64,000 nt of DNA, taken from positions 21,092-85,091 of the forward strand of contig JUEF01000126.1 of NCBI GenBank assembly GCA_000802045.1, in the 5' to 3' direction. A program made the translations under genes and the position numbers. Position 1 is the stretch's first letter. Each line of letters begins with the position of its first letter. Below are positions 1 to 8,714 of the stretch, piece by piece. The notes under the pieces are model-generated. The model was not told the origin of the DNA. It saw nothing but the letters and a program-made list of their open reading frames with translations, and ran no database searches. Source of the DNA: Peptococcaceae bacterium BICA1-8 (GTDB lineage Bacteria > Bacillota > Peptococcia > Peptococcales > BICA1-8).

Positions 1-1
1 A

Positions 2-358
2 CCTAGGGGAGCGATATTATTGAAAACTGCTGACCAGAATAAGGAGTTTTATTGTTGCGGTACCCATCTATCTACTATATCTAAATATGCTAAAATGCAG
101 CTGGAAAAAACACTTTATTCTTTAGAGAATAGAAAATTGCCCTGGATATTAGCCGGAGATTTTAATATAGAGGATACCAAGGAGCTTCGCCCAGATGCTA
201 GTTTTGAAGCCAACAGTTTACCTACTTGGCCGGTAGACAATCCCCAAAAAAAGATTGACCACGTACTTTGTTCAGAAACATTTAAAAATAGGGTGAAAAG
301 CCAGGTAGTATGTAATGAGGCACTTTCGGACCATTGTATTCTTGTTGCTAATTTTTAA
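2..358 (+). CDS. Endonuclease/exonuclease/phosphatase family protein, 3' part only
   Basis: C-terminal part of an EEP-superfamily metal-dependent phosphodiesterase or nuclease. The reading frame is open to the window edge (residues PRGAILLKT precede the TTG listed in the ORF track), so the gene begins upstream and the TTG is not a real start. Family hallmarks are visible: GTHLS, the metal-site motif AGDFN, and the terminal catalytic SDH motif (ALSDHCI). Substrate cannot be deduced: members cleave DNA, phosphoinositides or sphingolipids. Nothing downstream is co-oriented, and the next 180 bases carry no recognisable gene. Confidence 0.8.
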   Translation, partial: PRGAILLKTADQNKEFYCCGTHLSTISKYAKMQLEKTLYSLENRKLPWILAGDFNIEDTKELRPDASFEANSLPTWPVDNPQKKIDHVLCSETFKNRVKSQVVCNEALSDHCILVANF

Positions 359-536
359 TAATTGAGGAAAGGTAGGGGTGCTAGTTGTTGTGAGCCAATT
401 ACCTGCAAATTTAAAAGAGAGCAGAATTAGTCATCAACCAACATGCTGATGGTATAAAAGAGGAATACACGTACCATTGGTTAACTGATCATGGAAAGTC
501 CCAAAGGTAGGAAATGATAGTAAAGGGCGTTTTAGC

Positions 537-1442
537 TTATTTTGGCTTACTTATAAACATCTGGGTAAATAAATATCCATACCTATCACTTTTCCTCATT
601 CCTATTCCAATATGAGTAAACTGAGAATGCAGAATATTTTTCCTATGGCCCGATGAATTCATTAATGCGTCGTGGGCTTTTTGGACGGTTGAATTTCCAG
701 CGAGGTTTTCTCCTGCATATATATACTTAACTCCAAACTCATCCAGCATGTCAAAAGGACTACCATAGGTTGGTGAATTATGGCTAAAGTAATTGTTATC
801 AACCATATCCTGAGATTTAATTCTTGCTACTTGTCTAACTTGACTGTCCATAGCTAATGGAGATAAATTATTTTTAGCCCTTTCGGAATTTACCAAAGAG
901 AGCATTTGGTCTTCCAGAGATGGCAAGTTATTGTCTGTATCTTGTCTTGGTTCATTAGCATCAGGTCCAGGAACTACTCTATCTGGTGTTTCATCAGCAT
1001 TTGGTTCACCTGCAATGTCCCTGTCAACTGGTGGTTCTGGTTCTAATGGTGACTCATTTTCGGTACGGTCATTTTCAGGAAGGTTAGGTTGCTTTTCTTC
1101 TACAACTATAGGTGTAACATCTTCTACTGAAATAGCACCGACATAATTATTAACTAATTGAACTGTATACCAATCTCTAAATTTACCAACTACATCTACA
1201 ACATCACCTTTGTTTAAGGTTGCTACAATTGGAAAATCCGAAGAATAGCCTGCTCTTACCTTTGAATTATTATTCACTACTCTTACTTTTTCAATAACAC
1301 CTTTATCAAATATTGATGACTCCTTTGTTTCAAGATCTATTTGCTTATTATCTTCGGGAATAATTTTTTTCTGAGGAGTTTGAGTACAAGCAAATGAGGC
1401 AAGGATGCTAGCTATTAACAAAATAATAAATGCTCTTTTCAA
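537..1442 (-). CDS. CAP/SCP (YkwD-like) secreted protein with SH3b domain
   Basis: Exported 301-aa protein. Residues 1-20 form a signal peptide ending SFAC, a non-ideal lipobox, so lipid anchoring is likely but not certain. Residues about 45-110 resemble a bacterial SH3 domain (VRAGYSSDFPIVATL... GDVVDVV), followed by a Pro/Glu/Asp-rich linker (about 115-175) and a C-terminal CAP domain of the YkwD type (NSERAKNNLSPL, YFSHNSP, AGENLAGN, SGHRKNIL). These proteins are widespread in spore-formers; their exact activity is unsettled. The start is TTG, preceded by AGGAGG eight bases upstream. The CAP domain is closely related to that of the protein at 49760-50722, but the accessory domains differ. 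Confidence 0.85.
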   Translation of the reverse strand: MKRAFIILLIASILASFACTQTPQKKIIPEDNKQIDLETKESSIFDKGVIEKVRVVNNNSKVRAGYSSDFPIVATLNKGDVVDVVGKFRDWYTVQLVNNYVGAISVEDVTPIVVEEKQPNLPENDRTENESPLEPEPPVDRDIAGEPNADETPDRVVPGPDANEPRQDTDNNLPSLEDQMLSLVNSERAKNNLSPLAMDSQVRQVARIKSQDMVDNNYFSHNSPTYGSPFDMLDEFGVKYIYAGENLAGNSTVQKAHDALMNSSGHRKNILHSQFTHIGIGMRKSDRYGYLFTQMFISKPK

Positions 1443-1545
1443 TTAAAATTCCTCCTAAGATTAAATTTTCTTATTTAGTCTCTGCTATTCCGCCCACGAG
1501 CATTCCTGCTGGTCGTGTTTTTTTGGAACAATTCGGGGACGGTTC

Positions 1546-1575
1546 TTGACTTGCGCAAAAATTAAAGGGTATATA
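1546..1575 (+). promoter_or_regulatory. Candidate sigma-A promoter for the flavoprotein genes
   Basis: TTGACT, an 18-base spacer and TATATA lie about 145 bases before the ATG at 1720. Just upstream (1490-1545) is an imperfect hairpin followed by a T-run and the phrase GGGGACGGTTCTTGAC, which resembles dispersed intergenic repeats of Clostridia. No transcript evidence; read from the sequence only. Confidence 0.35.
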
Positions 1576-1719
1576 AACTGATTAATAGAGTAATTTGCAG
1601 AAAGTTAATTTATTGCCTAGAATAACTAAGAGGTTAATACAACTACTACGTGGTAATAGATAACATAAGAATTGCTGTCTATACGTGACGAAGAAATGGG
1701 TTTAATTAGGAGGACTATT

Positions 1720-2295
1720 ATGCAAGTTTTGCTTTTAAATGGTTCAAGTAAAGATGATGCCTTTTCTCAACAGTTATGTGATATTTTTGTCAATGAGCTT
1801 GAGAAACATGATAACAAAGTTGAAGTCATAGAGCTTTGCGATACTAAAATTGAAAGTTGCCTCGGGTGCTTTGGTTGCTGGGTAAAAACACCTGGTATTT
1901 GCGTAATAAATGATGCAGGACGAGACTTAGCCAAGTCTGTCGTACAGAGTGATCTGGTTATTTCTGTTTCGTTAGTTACTTTTGGGGGATATTCTTACGA
2001 ACTAAAAAAAGCACTTGACCGCCTAATACCAATTATTTCACCATTTTTTAAAAAGATTAATGGTGAGGTGCATCATAAACCACGATATAAACGTTACCCA
2101 AAGGCCATAAGTATAGGTACCCTAACCGAAAACAAACAAGAGTTAATTGATACTTTTCAGTATCTTGTTAAGAGGAATGCAATTAATATGCATAGCCCAG
2201 TTTACTTAAGTAGGGTATTTTTGAATAGCGAAGCGGTCCAAGGTTTAAGACAAGAGGTTTTTGAAGTTCTTAAGGAAGCGGGGGCAGTTAAATGA
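1720..2295 (+). CDS. Flavodoxin-fold NAD(P)H-dependent FMN reductase-like protein
   Basis: 191-aa cytosolic flavoprotein-type protein. The N-terminal beta strand and phosphate-binding loop (VLLLNGSSKDD) are typical of the NADPH-dependent FMN reductase/iron-sulfur flavoprotein superfamily. A cysteine cluster (CLGCFGCW, plus C of PGICV) matches the compact motif of iron-sulfur flavoproteins and could bind a cluster. The ATG at 1720 is chosen over the track start at 1672 because TTAGGAGG sits eight bases ahead and because the fold begins there. It overlaps the next gene by four bases (ATGA), so the two are translationally coupled and may form a heteromer. Electron donor and acceptor are unknown. 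Confidence 0.75.
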   Translation: MQVLLLNGSSKDDAFSQQLCDIFVNELEKHDNKVEVIELCDTKIESCLGCFGCWVKTPGICVINDAGRDLAKSVVQSDLVISVSLVTFGGYSYELKKALDRLIPIISPFFKKINGEVHHKPRYKRYPKAISIGTLTENKQELIDTFQYLVKRNAINMHSPVYLSRVFLNSEAVQGLRQEVFEVLKEAGAVK

Positions 2296-2846
2296 ATAAA
2301 AGAGCATTGTTATTAATAGGCAGCCTGAAACCAGCCTCAAGTACTTCTGAAGCAGTCGGAAATTATCTATTGGATAAATTGCGTCAATATGATATTAAAG
2401 GAGAGAAGATTAAACTCATTCAAATACTAAAACATGAAGATGGAATTAATGAACTGATTTCGGCTATAAACAATTGTGATATTTTGATTCTATCATCCCC
2501 TCTATATTTGGACAGTGCTCCAGCAATAGTCACTAAAGCAATGGAGTTGATAAGTAACGAAAGAAAAAGTCGCGAACATATAAAAAGACCGAGAATGATA
2601 GCTATTTGTAATTCCGGCTTTCCTGAGGCCCACCAAAATAACACAGCTCTAAGTATATATCGCCACTTTGCAAACGCGTCGAGTTTTGAATGGGCTGGGG
2701 GGCTTGCTTTGGGTGGTGGAGGTTCGATTGACAGTCGCCCCATAGATAGTCTAGGAGGAATGGTAAGGAATGTAGTAAAGTCGTTGGATCTTACAGCGGC
2801 AGCTATTGCAGGCGGTGAGCATATTCCGGAGGAAGCAATAAATTAA
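2292..2846 (+). CDS. Second flavodoxin-fold NADPH-dependent FMN reductase-like protein
   Basis: 184-aa partner of the preceding gene. The N-terminus (ALLLIGSLKPASSTSEAVG) is the FMN phosphate-binding loop; LILSSPLYLDSAPAIVTKAME is the second flavin-contacting segment of this superfamily. It lacks the cysteine cluster seen in its neighbour, so the pair is asymmetric. The start overlaps the upstream stop (ATGA), and its own stop overlaps the ATG of a 40-codon ORF (TAATG). Function as an oxidoreductase is family-level inference only. Confidence 0.7.
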   Translation: MNKRALLLIGSLKPASSTSEAVGNYLLDKLRQYDIKGEKIKLIQILKHEDGINELISAINNCDILILSSPLYLDSAPAIVTKAMELISNERKSREHIKRPRMIAICNSGFPEAHQNNTALSIYRHFANASSFEWAGGLALGGGGSIDSRPIDSLGGMVRNVVKSLDLTAAAIAGGEHIPEEAIN

Positions 2847-2968
2847 TGGCTAAACCATTTGTTCCTCATTGGTTATATTTTATATTTGGTCAGTTTGGCT
2901 GGCGAATTCAAGCAAAAAAATATGGGGTTCAAAAAAACCTTAATGACCGGCCGTATGAAGTAAATTAA
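2846..2968 (+). CDS. 40-aa conserved-looking peptide coupled to the flavoprotein pair
   Basis: Not in the ORF track because of length. The ATG overlaps the upstream stop as TAATG, with GGAGGAAG about fifteen bases before. The peptide is rich in Trp, Gly, Pro and basic residues (FIFGQFGWRIQAKKYG, then NDRPYE), which is unlike random out-of-frame translation and resembles the C-terminal tail found in some flavodoxin-family oxidoreductases (from memory, unverified). It may be a separate small subunit, or the C-terminus of the 184-aa protein detached by a frameshift, since it lies in a different frame. Confidence 0.5.
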   Translation: MAKPFVPHWLYFIFGQFGWRIQAKKYGVQKNLNDRPYEVN

Positions 2969-3016
2969 ATTAAATTAAATTAACTTAAGTTAAATTAAAT
3001 TATGTTAATATAACTT
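2960..3016. repeat. AATTA-type pentanucleotide low-complexity tract
   Basis: Reiterated TAAAT/TTAAG pentamers between the 40-aa ORF and the stop of the minus-strand acetyltransferase. It contains short self-complementary stretches (ACTTAAGT) and probably has no coding role. Slippage-prone sequence like this often varies between strains. Confidence 0.6.
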
Positions 3017-3520
3017 AAGTTCCCAACGTTCTTCTGTTAAATCTTTTCCCCACAAGAAATGTGACTTGCTTTCTGTTAATTCAAATCCAAAATTTTGATA
3101 TAGATAACGGGCAGCTTTTAAAAAGTCAATAGTCAATAGAAATACTGTTTTATAATTTTGAGATTTACAGAAGCTAACTGCAGTAGTCATTAAATTTCTA
3201 CCTAGACCAAAACCTCTAAATTTCGGATCAATTATAAACCATCTGAGTTGTGCACTATTATGGTCAACTTTAATAATTGCAATAGCACCAACAATATGAT
3301 TACCATATTCCGCTACCCAAATCATACTTCCTTGTTTATCCTTAGTATCTAAAAAAGTTGCCATGCTAGGCAAAACATATTGCTCAAATGATTCAGCATC
3401 AAAAGCGTACTCGCTTTCATAAAGCCTACAATGCATAAAATCAATATAGCCTAGATCCCCAGGTTTATAATTGCGAATATGAATATTATTAATGTCATGA
3501 ACTCTTGAAATTTTATCCAT
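3005..3520 (-). CDS. GNAT-family N-acetyltransferase
   Basis: About 171-aa acetyltransferase. The acetyl-CoA-binding motif A is visible as RWFIIDPKFRGFGLGRNLM (R-x-x-G-x-G/A pattern), preceded by the beta-4 strand HIVGAIAIIKV and followed by ARYLYQNFGFELTES, the typical motif B ending. Substrate is unknown; no neighbour suggests one. The ORF track begins at a GTG three codons earlier; the ATG at 3520 is preferred because AAGGGTG precedes it at normal distance. Single gene, transcribed against the flavoprotein genes. Confidence 0.75.
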   Translation of the reverse strand: MDKISRVHDINNIHIRNYKPGDLGYIDFMHCRLYESEYAFDAESFEQYVLPSMATFLDTKDKQGSMIWVAEYGNHIVGAIAIIKVDHNSAQLRWFIIDPKFRGFGLGRNLMTTAVSFCKSQNYKTVFLLTIDFLKAARYLYQNFGFELTESKSHFLWGKDLTEERWELKLY

Positions 3521-3818
3521 TAAGTACACCCTTTTAAAGTCCTTTTGTTATATAATACCAATTAGACATGACTAAAGTAAACTAAAATATTGGTATTAAA
3601 ATCAACTGAGTTTTTAATTGTCTATGTTGAAGACTCAATGGGAGAATAAAAACAGATTAATCTTATGGAATTGAAGTAACGGGTACATACATTTATCGGT
3701 GCAAGATGAGAGAATTCTATGGTTCATTGATGAAGATGAGGCTGAGGAAAAATATACCTCGATAGAAAAGGTCTTGACGTGATGCTTTGAAATTTTCAAT
3801 ACTGGAGGAAAATAATTT

Positions 3819-4148
3819 ATGGCAATGGAAGCAGAAACTATCACAATGCTTACAATGGGATTCTCTATCACTATAGTAATAAGTTTAATCATAGTATTAT
3901 GGCTCTGGTATAAGCGAAAGAATTCAGTAAACGTTTGGTTTTTAGTCCAGGGTGCTTTCTTAGCGTTAAGTTTTTATTATATTTTAGAAATTTTAAAAGG
4001 AAGACCAGAAATCTCAGCAGGTATGTTATCTGAAGAAAATTCCTTATCAATAGGAAAAGCGGGAGTTTTATGGGCAATTAGTATGGTAAGTATGCTTTGT
4101 GGCATATGGCAATTGAATACAGCCCGTCACAAAGGTAGGAAAGGATAA
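3819..4148 (+). CDS. Small integral membrane protein, function unknown
   Basis: 109-aa protein with about three hydrophobic segments: residues 10-30 (TMGFSITIVISLIIVLWLW), 40-60 (WFLVQGAFLALSFYYILEI) and 82-100 (GVLWAISMVSMLCGIWQL). No catalytic motif is visible. GGAGG is placed eight bases before the ATG, so it is likely translated. The 290 bases upstream hold no intact gene. I do not recognise the family. Confidence 0.5.
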   Translation: MAMEAETITMLTMGFSITIVISLIIVLWLWYKRKNSVNVWFLVQGAFLALSFYYILEILKGRPEISAGMLSEENSLSIGKAGVLWAISMVSMLCGIWQLNTARHKGRKG

Positions 4149-4365
4149 CAAGAGCAAGATAAGGGCTTAAAGAGGAAGTAGAAAGAAATTTTGAGGCTAC
4201 TATGTTGCGGATTATTCGTCCCGCATTGAAGGATAGGTAATAATTTAATATTATTGTACATATATGGTATATACATTAAAATAATTTTAAGTGGAGTATT
4301 ATTAAGTCAACATGGTTACATCTTAAGTAAAATAATTAAACATTGGGAGTAAGGGGTGGGGTTGT

Positions 4366-4674
4366 TTGAGTTCATCGACATTTATAGCAATATATATGCC
4401 TTTATTTATATTGTTTTTTATTATTATCCCCCGACAACGTGAAATACAAAAAGCAATAACTTTAAAAATAAAGAAGAGGAAGGACGTAATAATAATGACA
4501 AACGAGGTAATTAAAAAATATATAGGAGAAAATTGTAAGATATCCTCAGGATCATTAGGGATAAATGTAGTAGGAGTAATAACTGATGTAAATGAAAATT
4601 GGATTGAAGTTGAAACTAAAAAAGGTAAAGAGCTAATAAATGCGGATTATATTCAAAGTATTAAAATAAAGTAA
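4366..4674 (+). CDS. Small membrane-anchored protein with DUF6897-like C-terminal domain
   Basis: 102-aa protein starting at TTG. Residues 5-25 are a membrane segment (FIAIYMPLFILFFIIIP); residues 44-102 form a compact SH3-barrel-like module (EVIKKYIGENCKI... GVITDVNENWIEVETKKGKEL), which I associate with the small clostridial family DUF6897 from memory. An ATG at residue 44 could also start a soluble version; AGGAAGG lies upstream of it. Function unknown. Confidence 0.5.
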   Translation: MSSSTFIAIYMPLFILFFIIIPRQREIQKAITLKIKKRKDVIIMTNEVIKKYIGENCKISSGSLGINVVGVITDVNENWIEVETKKGKELINADYIQSIKIK

Positions 4675-4723
4675 GCTTGAGGAAGGTTAAAAGAAAGTTC
4701 AAATTAAGAAAAGAGGGAAATGT

Positions 4724-6091
4724 GTGGAGAATCTTCTTACGGGAACCACAAGGCATGCTATTAAGTTTTTAGAATCCTTAGAGCAAAGAAAAGTTTTTCC
4801 AACACCAGAAGCCATTGAGCAGTTAAATTCTTTTTATGAGCCATTGCCCTCCCAATCAATGAAGCCAGAAGAGGTCATAAATATATTAAACAATCTGGGA
4901 ACACCTGCTTTAGTTGCCAATGCAGGCGGGCGGTATTTTGGTTTTGTCATAGGAGGTTCTTTACCGGCGGCCCTTGCGGCCAATTGGCTTGCCGGTGCAT
5001 GGGATCAGAATGCTTTTAGTAACAGTAGTTCGCCCCTTGCTGCAGCACTTGAAGAGATATCCTTAAAATGGATCGCGGAAGCGCTAGTATTGCCTTCAGA
5101 TTGCGGAGGGGCTTTTGTAACAGGGGCAACCATGGCAAATTTTAGCGGATTAGCGGCAGCTCGCCATAAGGTGTTAGAGGACATGGGCTGGGATGTAGAA
5201 AATGATGGATTATTTGGCGCTCCTCCTATTAAGGTGGTAGTTGGAGAAGAGGCCCATTCAACTTTATTTAAAGCTCTTGGTTTATTAGGTTTAGGGCGTA
5301 AACGTGTCTTAACTGTTCCTGTTGACGGTCAGGGGAGGATGAAAGCAGAAGCACTTCCTCCTTTAGATAAATCTACTATTGTTTGTATCCAGGCTGGCAA
5401 TGTCAATACAGGTGCCTTTGACCCGGCGGAGGAGATTTGTGCTATAGCCCATGCTGCTGGAGCTTGGGTTCATGTAGACGGAGCCTTTGGTTTATGGGCA
5501 CTAGCGACACCAAATAAAGCCCATTTGGCAGCTGGCTTTAAAAACGCGGATTCCTGGGCTACAGATGCCCATAAATGGTTAAATGTGCCCTATGACAGTG
5601 GAGTAGTTTTAGTACGGAACCCAAAACATCTCTACAAAGCAATGTCTATTAGTGCCACCTATTTACCGGAAGGGATGAAAAAGGAACCCTTCCACTATAC
5701 CCCGGAAACATCTAGACGGGCTCGCGGGATTGAAAGCTGGGCTGCTTTAAAGTCTCTTGGTCGATTAGGTCTAATTGAGCTCATTGAGAGGAACTGTCGT
5801 TTTGCCCGCTTATTTGCTGAAAGGCTAAGAGCCGAAGGTTATGAAATTCTCAATGAAGTACAATTAAATCAAGTGCTTGTTTCTTTTGGTAGTGCAGAAA
5901 TAACTGGCAAAGTAATCGCTGCAATACAGGCTGATGGGACTTGTTGGTGTGGAGGAACTACCTGGCAGGGTCATGTGGCTATGCGCATTAGCGTATCCTC
6001 ATGGTGTACCACAGAAGAAGATGTAGAGCAAAGTTTAGCAGCAATGCTTCGTATAGCTACTGAGATTGTTGATAAAGAAGCTAAGGAATAA
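4724..6091 (+). CDS. Pyridoxal-phosphate-dependent decarboxylase family protein
   Basis: 455-aa fold-type I PLP enzyme of the group II decarboxylase (aromatic amino acid/glutamate decarboxylase) family. PLP-lysine lies in DAHKW (K284), preceded by the cofactor Asp in HVDGAFGLWA and by GAFVTGATMANFSGLAAAR, the phosphate-binding segment. The amino-acid substrate cannot be told from the sequence. GTG start after AGAGGGAAAT. The gene stands alone: upstream are small membrane proteins and it is closed by a strong terminator. It could equally be an aminotransferase-like relative, but the DAHKW context favours decarboxylase. Confidence 0.8.
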   Translation: MENLLTGTTRHAIKFLESLEQRKVFPTPEAIEQLNSFYEPLPSQSMKPEEVINILNNLGTPALVANAGGRYFGFVIGGSLPAALAANWLAGAWDQNAFSNSSSPLAAALEEISLKWIAEALVLPSDCGGAFVTGATMANFSGLAAARHKVLEDMGWDVENDGLFGAPPIKVVVGEEAHSTLFKALGLLGLGRKRVLTVPVDGQGRMKAEALPPLDKSTIVCIQAGNVNTGAFDPAEEICAIAHAAGAWVHVDGAFGLWALATPNKAHLAAGFKNADSWATDAHKWLNVPYDSGVVLVRNPKHLYKAMSISATYLPEGMKKEPFHYTPETSRRARGIESWAALKSLGRLGLIELIERNCRFARLFAERLRAEGYEILNEVQLNQVLVSFGSAEITGKVIAAIQADGTCWCGGTTWQGHVAMRISVSSWCTTEEDVEQSLAAMLRIATEIVDKEAKE

Positions 6092-6105
6092 GGAAATGGC
6101 TCACA

Positions 6106-6147
6106 AAGAAGTAAGGAAACGGCATAACCGTATCCTTACTTCTTTTT
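6106..6147 (+). terminator. Intrinsic terminator after the PLP decarboxylase
   Basis: A 17-bp stem with one mismatch (AAGAAGTAAGGAAACGG pairing with CCGTATCCTTACTTCTT) and a five-base loop, followed by a T-run. Confidence 0.85.
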
Positions 6148-6202
6148 CGATATTAACTATTATTGGATAACTAATACTGTGTCAGATGGATATTATAATA
6201 TA

Positions 6203-6283
6203 ATGTTAAATAAAATTAGAAAAGGATATAAACAAGCTAGTTTAAGACCATATAATGTTTCTGATCTCGGATTATTACCTTAA
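6203..6283 (+). pseudogene. Remnant of an IS1182-like transposase N-terminus
   Basis: A 26-codon open frame whose end reads YKQASLRPYNVSDLGLLP. This matches the way many IS1182-family transposases begin (short basic lead, then YN-x-x-x-L-LLP) from general knowledge of the family. It stops immediately after that motif, so only a stub remains, and there is no ribosome site. An intact relative starts at the right end of the window. Short match; tentative. Confidence 0.35.
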
Positions 6284-6358
6284 TAACTAGTTCACTCTAG
6301 TATATAATGTTTAGTAAGAGAGAAATGGTTTTATAAAGACTAGGACTTGGGAGGCTTC

Positions 6359-7999
6359 ATGAAGAAATTATCATATAAAAAAGTACTATTAATTCTGTTA
6401 CTAGCAGCTGTAGGCATCTTTGCTTATTTATATTTCAGCAGTACATTTAATGAACAAAATCTAAAAGCAATCGATATCAAACTCATTTCCGGTAATAGTA
6501 TTTCAGAGACTAATACCCAAGACTATTTTTTGCTCTCACCCAAGGAGAAAGAACACATTGTTCAAGCTCTAGCCTCTATTACAAAGGAGGATTTTAAGCC
6601 ACAGCAGATTACTGATCAGTATAATATGCATCTACATAATCGCTGGGGATTCTCCAGAGAATACACAGTACTTTTTACTGAGAACACAACTGTATTCTTA
6701 CAGGATCCTCAAGCAAATTTATACAAGGTGGGGGAGCCAGATTTTTTCTACAGTCATCCTGGATTTTATCACATTTACTCTGATCGTCTTAAGCCCGTAG
6801 TACAGATGACCCTTAACGAAGACAAGGTATTATTTAATAGAATTGACAAACACTGGAGTTATCTAAAGCATGATGGACAGTGGAGTATACAAAAATTTGA
6901 TCGTAATAACGATGCAGTAATAAACGAAAAGGTGACTATTCTCTCAAGGGATGACAAGCTAGAAGTCCGAGCGGAAAAGGCACCTGATTATTCTCATTTG
7001 AAAATTGTAAACTCAACTACAGAAAGAGTCGTTTTTGAGGAACAGGTGGATTTAAATCAACTGCCTTTTCCACATATGAACGGTAGCTTTTCTTATGAAA
7101 TAATAATGGATTGGACTGATGAAACTAAGTTTTATCGAGGGGAATCTGAAATTAACATCCCAGTATTATTAGATGTTCCGGAGGAATTTGTATTTTCTAA
7201 ACAGCGGGTTACTCAGGGGGATATGATTGAGGTTTCAGTTTACAACGTGGAAAATCTTGAGGATATTTTCTTTGAACAATCCATATATAAGGAGTTTCGC
7301 TGGTATAAACAGGATGGCCTTATTAGAGGGTATATTCCTACAAATTACAGTATTAAGCCTGGACAATATCAGGTAAAATATGGCAATCGGAAAAAAGGTA
7401 CTGAGTTTTCTCAAGAGATTGAGGTAGTTGCCCATAATTACAATATTCAACATCTAGTTATCAATGAGCAGATAGAGCAAGAGACGAGAAATGATGCTGC
7501 ATATGATGAATTTGCCAAATATTTTACCCCTGTTCGAAAACAATCTGGACTAGAAAGATATTATACGGAACCTTTCATTTTGCCAACTAAAGGGCGTTTA
7601 AGCACGGAGTTTGGACAAACACGCTATGTGAATGGTGCGCCAACTTCGTCTAGACATTCTGGATTGGATATAGCTGCACCTACAGGAACGGAAATTAAAG
7701 CCATAAATGGTGGCAAAATAGTATTGGCTATGCCTCTAATTCTCACGGGTAATACCATCGTAATTGATCATGGGCAAGGATTATTTAGCGTGTATTATCA
7801 TATGCATGAAAGCTTTGTGACTGTTGGTGAAATGGTTGAGCAGGGGCAGAGGATTGGAACTGTTGGAACAACTGGCTTTTCAACAGGTCCTCATCTGCAC
7901 TTTACCGTGTCCTATTATACTATGAATATTGAACCTGGTTTTCTTATCGTAGGACAACCAATTACATATGCTAATTATCTAGAGTTTATGCAAAATTAA
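6359..7999 (+). CDS. M23 family metallopeptidase, membrane anchored
   Basis: 546-aa cell-envelope protein: N-terminal membrane segment (residues 7-26), about 390 residues of extracytoplasmic beta-rich region, and a C-terminal peptidase M23/LytM domain. Zinc-site motifs are present: H-x-x-x-D in RHSGLDIAAP and HLH in GPHLHFTV, with the usual YYHMHE and GTVGTTGFSTG segments between. It should cut peptidoglycan cross-bridges or bind peptidoglycan. ATG at 6359 is chosen because GGGAGG lies five bases upstream; the track start (TTG 6347) lacks a site. Monocistronic. Confidence 0.85.
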   Translation: MKKLSYKKVLLILLLAAVGIFAYLYFSSTFNEQNLKAIDIKLISGNSISETNTQDYFLLSPKEKEHIVQALASITKEDFKPQQITDQYNMHLHNRWGFSREYTVLFTENTTVFLQDPQANLYKVGEPDFFYSHPGFYHIYSDRLKPVVQMTLNEDKVLFNRIDKHWSYLKHDGQWSIQKFDRNNDAVINEKVTILSRDDKLEVRAEKAPDYSHLKIVNSTTERVVFEEQVDLNQLPFPHMNGSFSYEIIMDWTDETKFYRGESEINIPVLLDVPEEFVFSKQRVTQGDMIEVSVYNVENLEDIFFEQSIYKEFRWYKQDGLIRGYIPTNYSIKPGQYQVKYGNRKKGTEFSQEIEVVAHNYNIQHLVINEQIEQETRNDAAYDEFAKYFTPVRKQSGLERYYTEPFILPTKGRLSTEFGQTRYVNGAPTSSRHSGLDIAAPTGTEIKAINGGKIVLAMPLILTGNTIVIDHGQGLFSVYYHMHESFVTVGEMVEQGQRIGTVGTTGFSTGPHLHFTVSYYTMNIEPGFLIVGQPITYANYLEFMQN

Positions 8000-8042
8000 A
8001 ATTAAGCAAAATGATAAGGATTAGTAAATTTAGAATAGAGAA

Positions 8043-8597
8043 TTAGTCATTATTTCTTAGGGATTTAATATAAGCCTCCCTGCCGGAACCAATTTTATAG
8101 CTTTGATAATGGAGGGGATTTTTTAAATAATAGTCTTGATGGTAATCCTCCGCAGGGTAGAATTCCAGGGCCTCTATAATTTCTGTCACAATGGGAGTGG
8201 AGTAATAGCTAGCTTTCTCCAGTTCTTCCTTGGATTTTTCCGCTGCCTGTCTTTGCTGGGGAGAGTGATAAAAAATAGCGGTTCGATATTGGCTGCCCCG
8301 GTCAGCGAACTGTCCTCCGAAATCGGTAGGGTCTATTTGCCGCCAGAAAATGTCTAGCAGTTCTTTATAACTAACCTGTTGGGGATCAAAAGTCATCTGG
8401 ACCACTTCATAATGTCCAGTTTGTCCTGTACAAACCTCCTCGTAGGTGGGACACGGGGTTCTGCCACCGATATAACCTGTCTTAATATCTACGACTCCCT
8501 CCAAATTTTGAAAGGGTGGAACCAGGCACCAAAAACAACCTCCGGCAAAGGTTGCTTTTTCATTTGTCAGGGATAAGTTATCCATATGATTTTGCAT
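8043..8597 (-). CDS. msrA: Peptide methionine (S)-S-oxide reductase
   Basis: 184-aa MsrA that reduces protein methionine-S-sulfoxide in the cytosol. The active-site signature GGCFWC (catalytic C21) and GTxR-like, YEEVCTGQTGHYEVVQ and DPTDFGGQFADRGSQYR segments are all present; no MsrB domain is fused. The ORF track extends the frame 48 codons upstream into a palindrome; the true ATG at 8597 has a perfect AGGAGGT nine bases upstream. Divergent from the MATE gene, with which it appears to share an operator. Confidence 0.93.
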   Translation of the reverse strand: MQNHMDNLSLTNEKATFAGGCFWCLVPPFQNLEGVVDIKTGYIGGRTPCPTYEEVCTGQTGHYEVVQMTFDPQQVSYKELLDIFWRQIDPTDFGGQFADRGSQYRTAIFYHSPQQRQAAEKSKEELEKASYYSTPIVTEIIEALEFYPAEDYHQDYYLKNPLHYQSYKIGSGREAYIKSLRNND

Positions 8598-8714
8598 TGA
8601 TTTAGACCTCCTGTAATTATTATGAAGCAAAAGGCTAACAGTAATATTAATATTTTTACCTGAGAGATGGTGGGGTATACATAGAACAGGTGGGGTCATT
8701 AATTCCCAAAAAGT

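Noticed and set aside
359-536. Possible gene between the EEP fragment and the CAP gene
   Set aside because: No open frame of note or ribosome site in 178 bases; nothing recognised.
3654-3780. Fragment resembling the Cas4 N-terminus (GIEVTGTYIYRCK in one frame)
   Set aside because: The match is only a few residues, the frame breaks soon after, and no cas gene or array is near.
4180-4242. C-terminal gene fragment reading KEEVERNFEATMLRIIRPALKDR
   Set aside because: No start codon or ribosome site and only about 26 codons; could be a relic but cannot be assigned.
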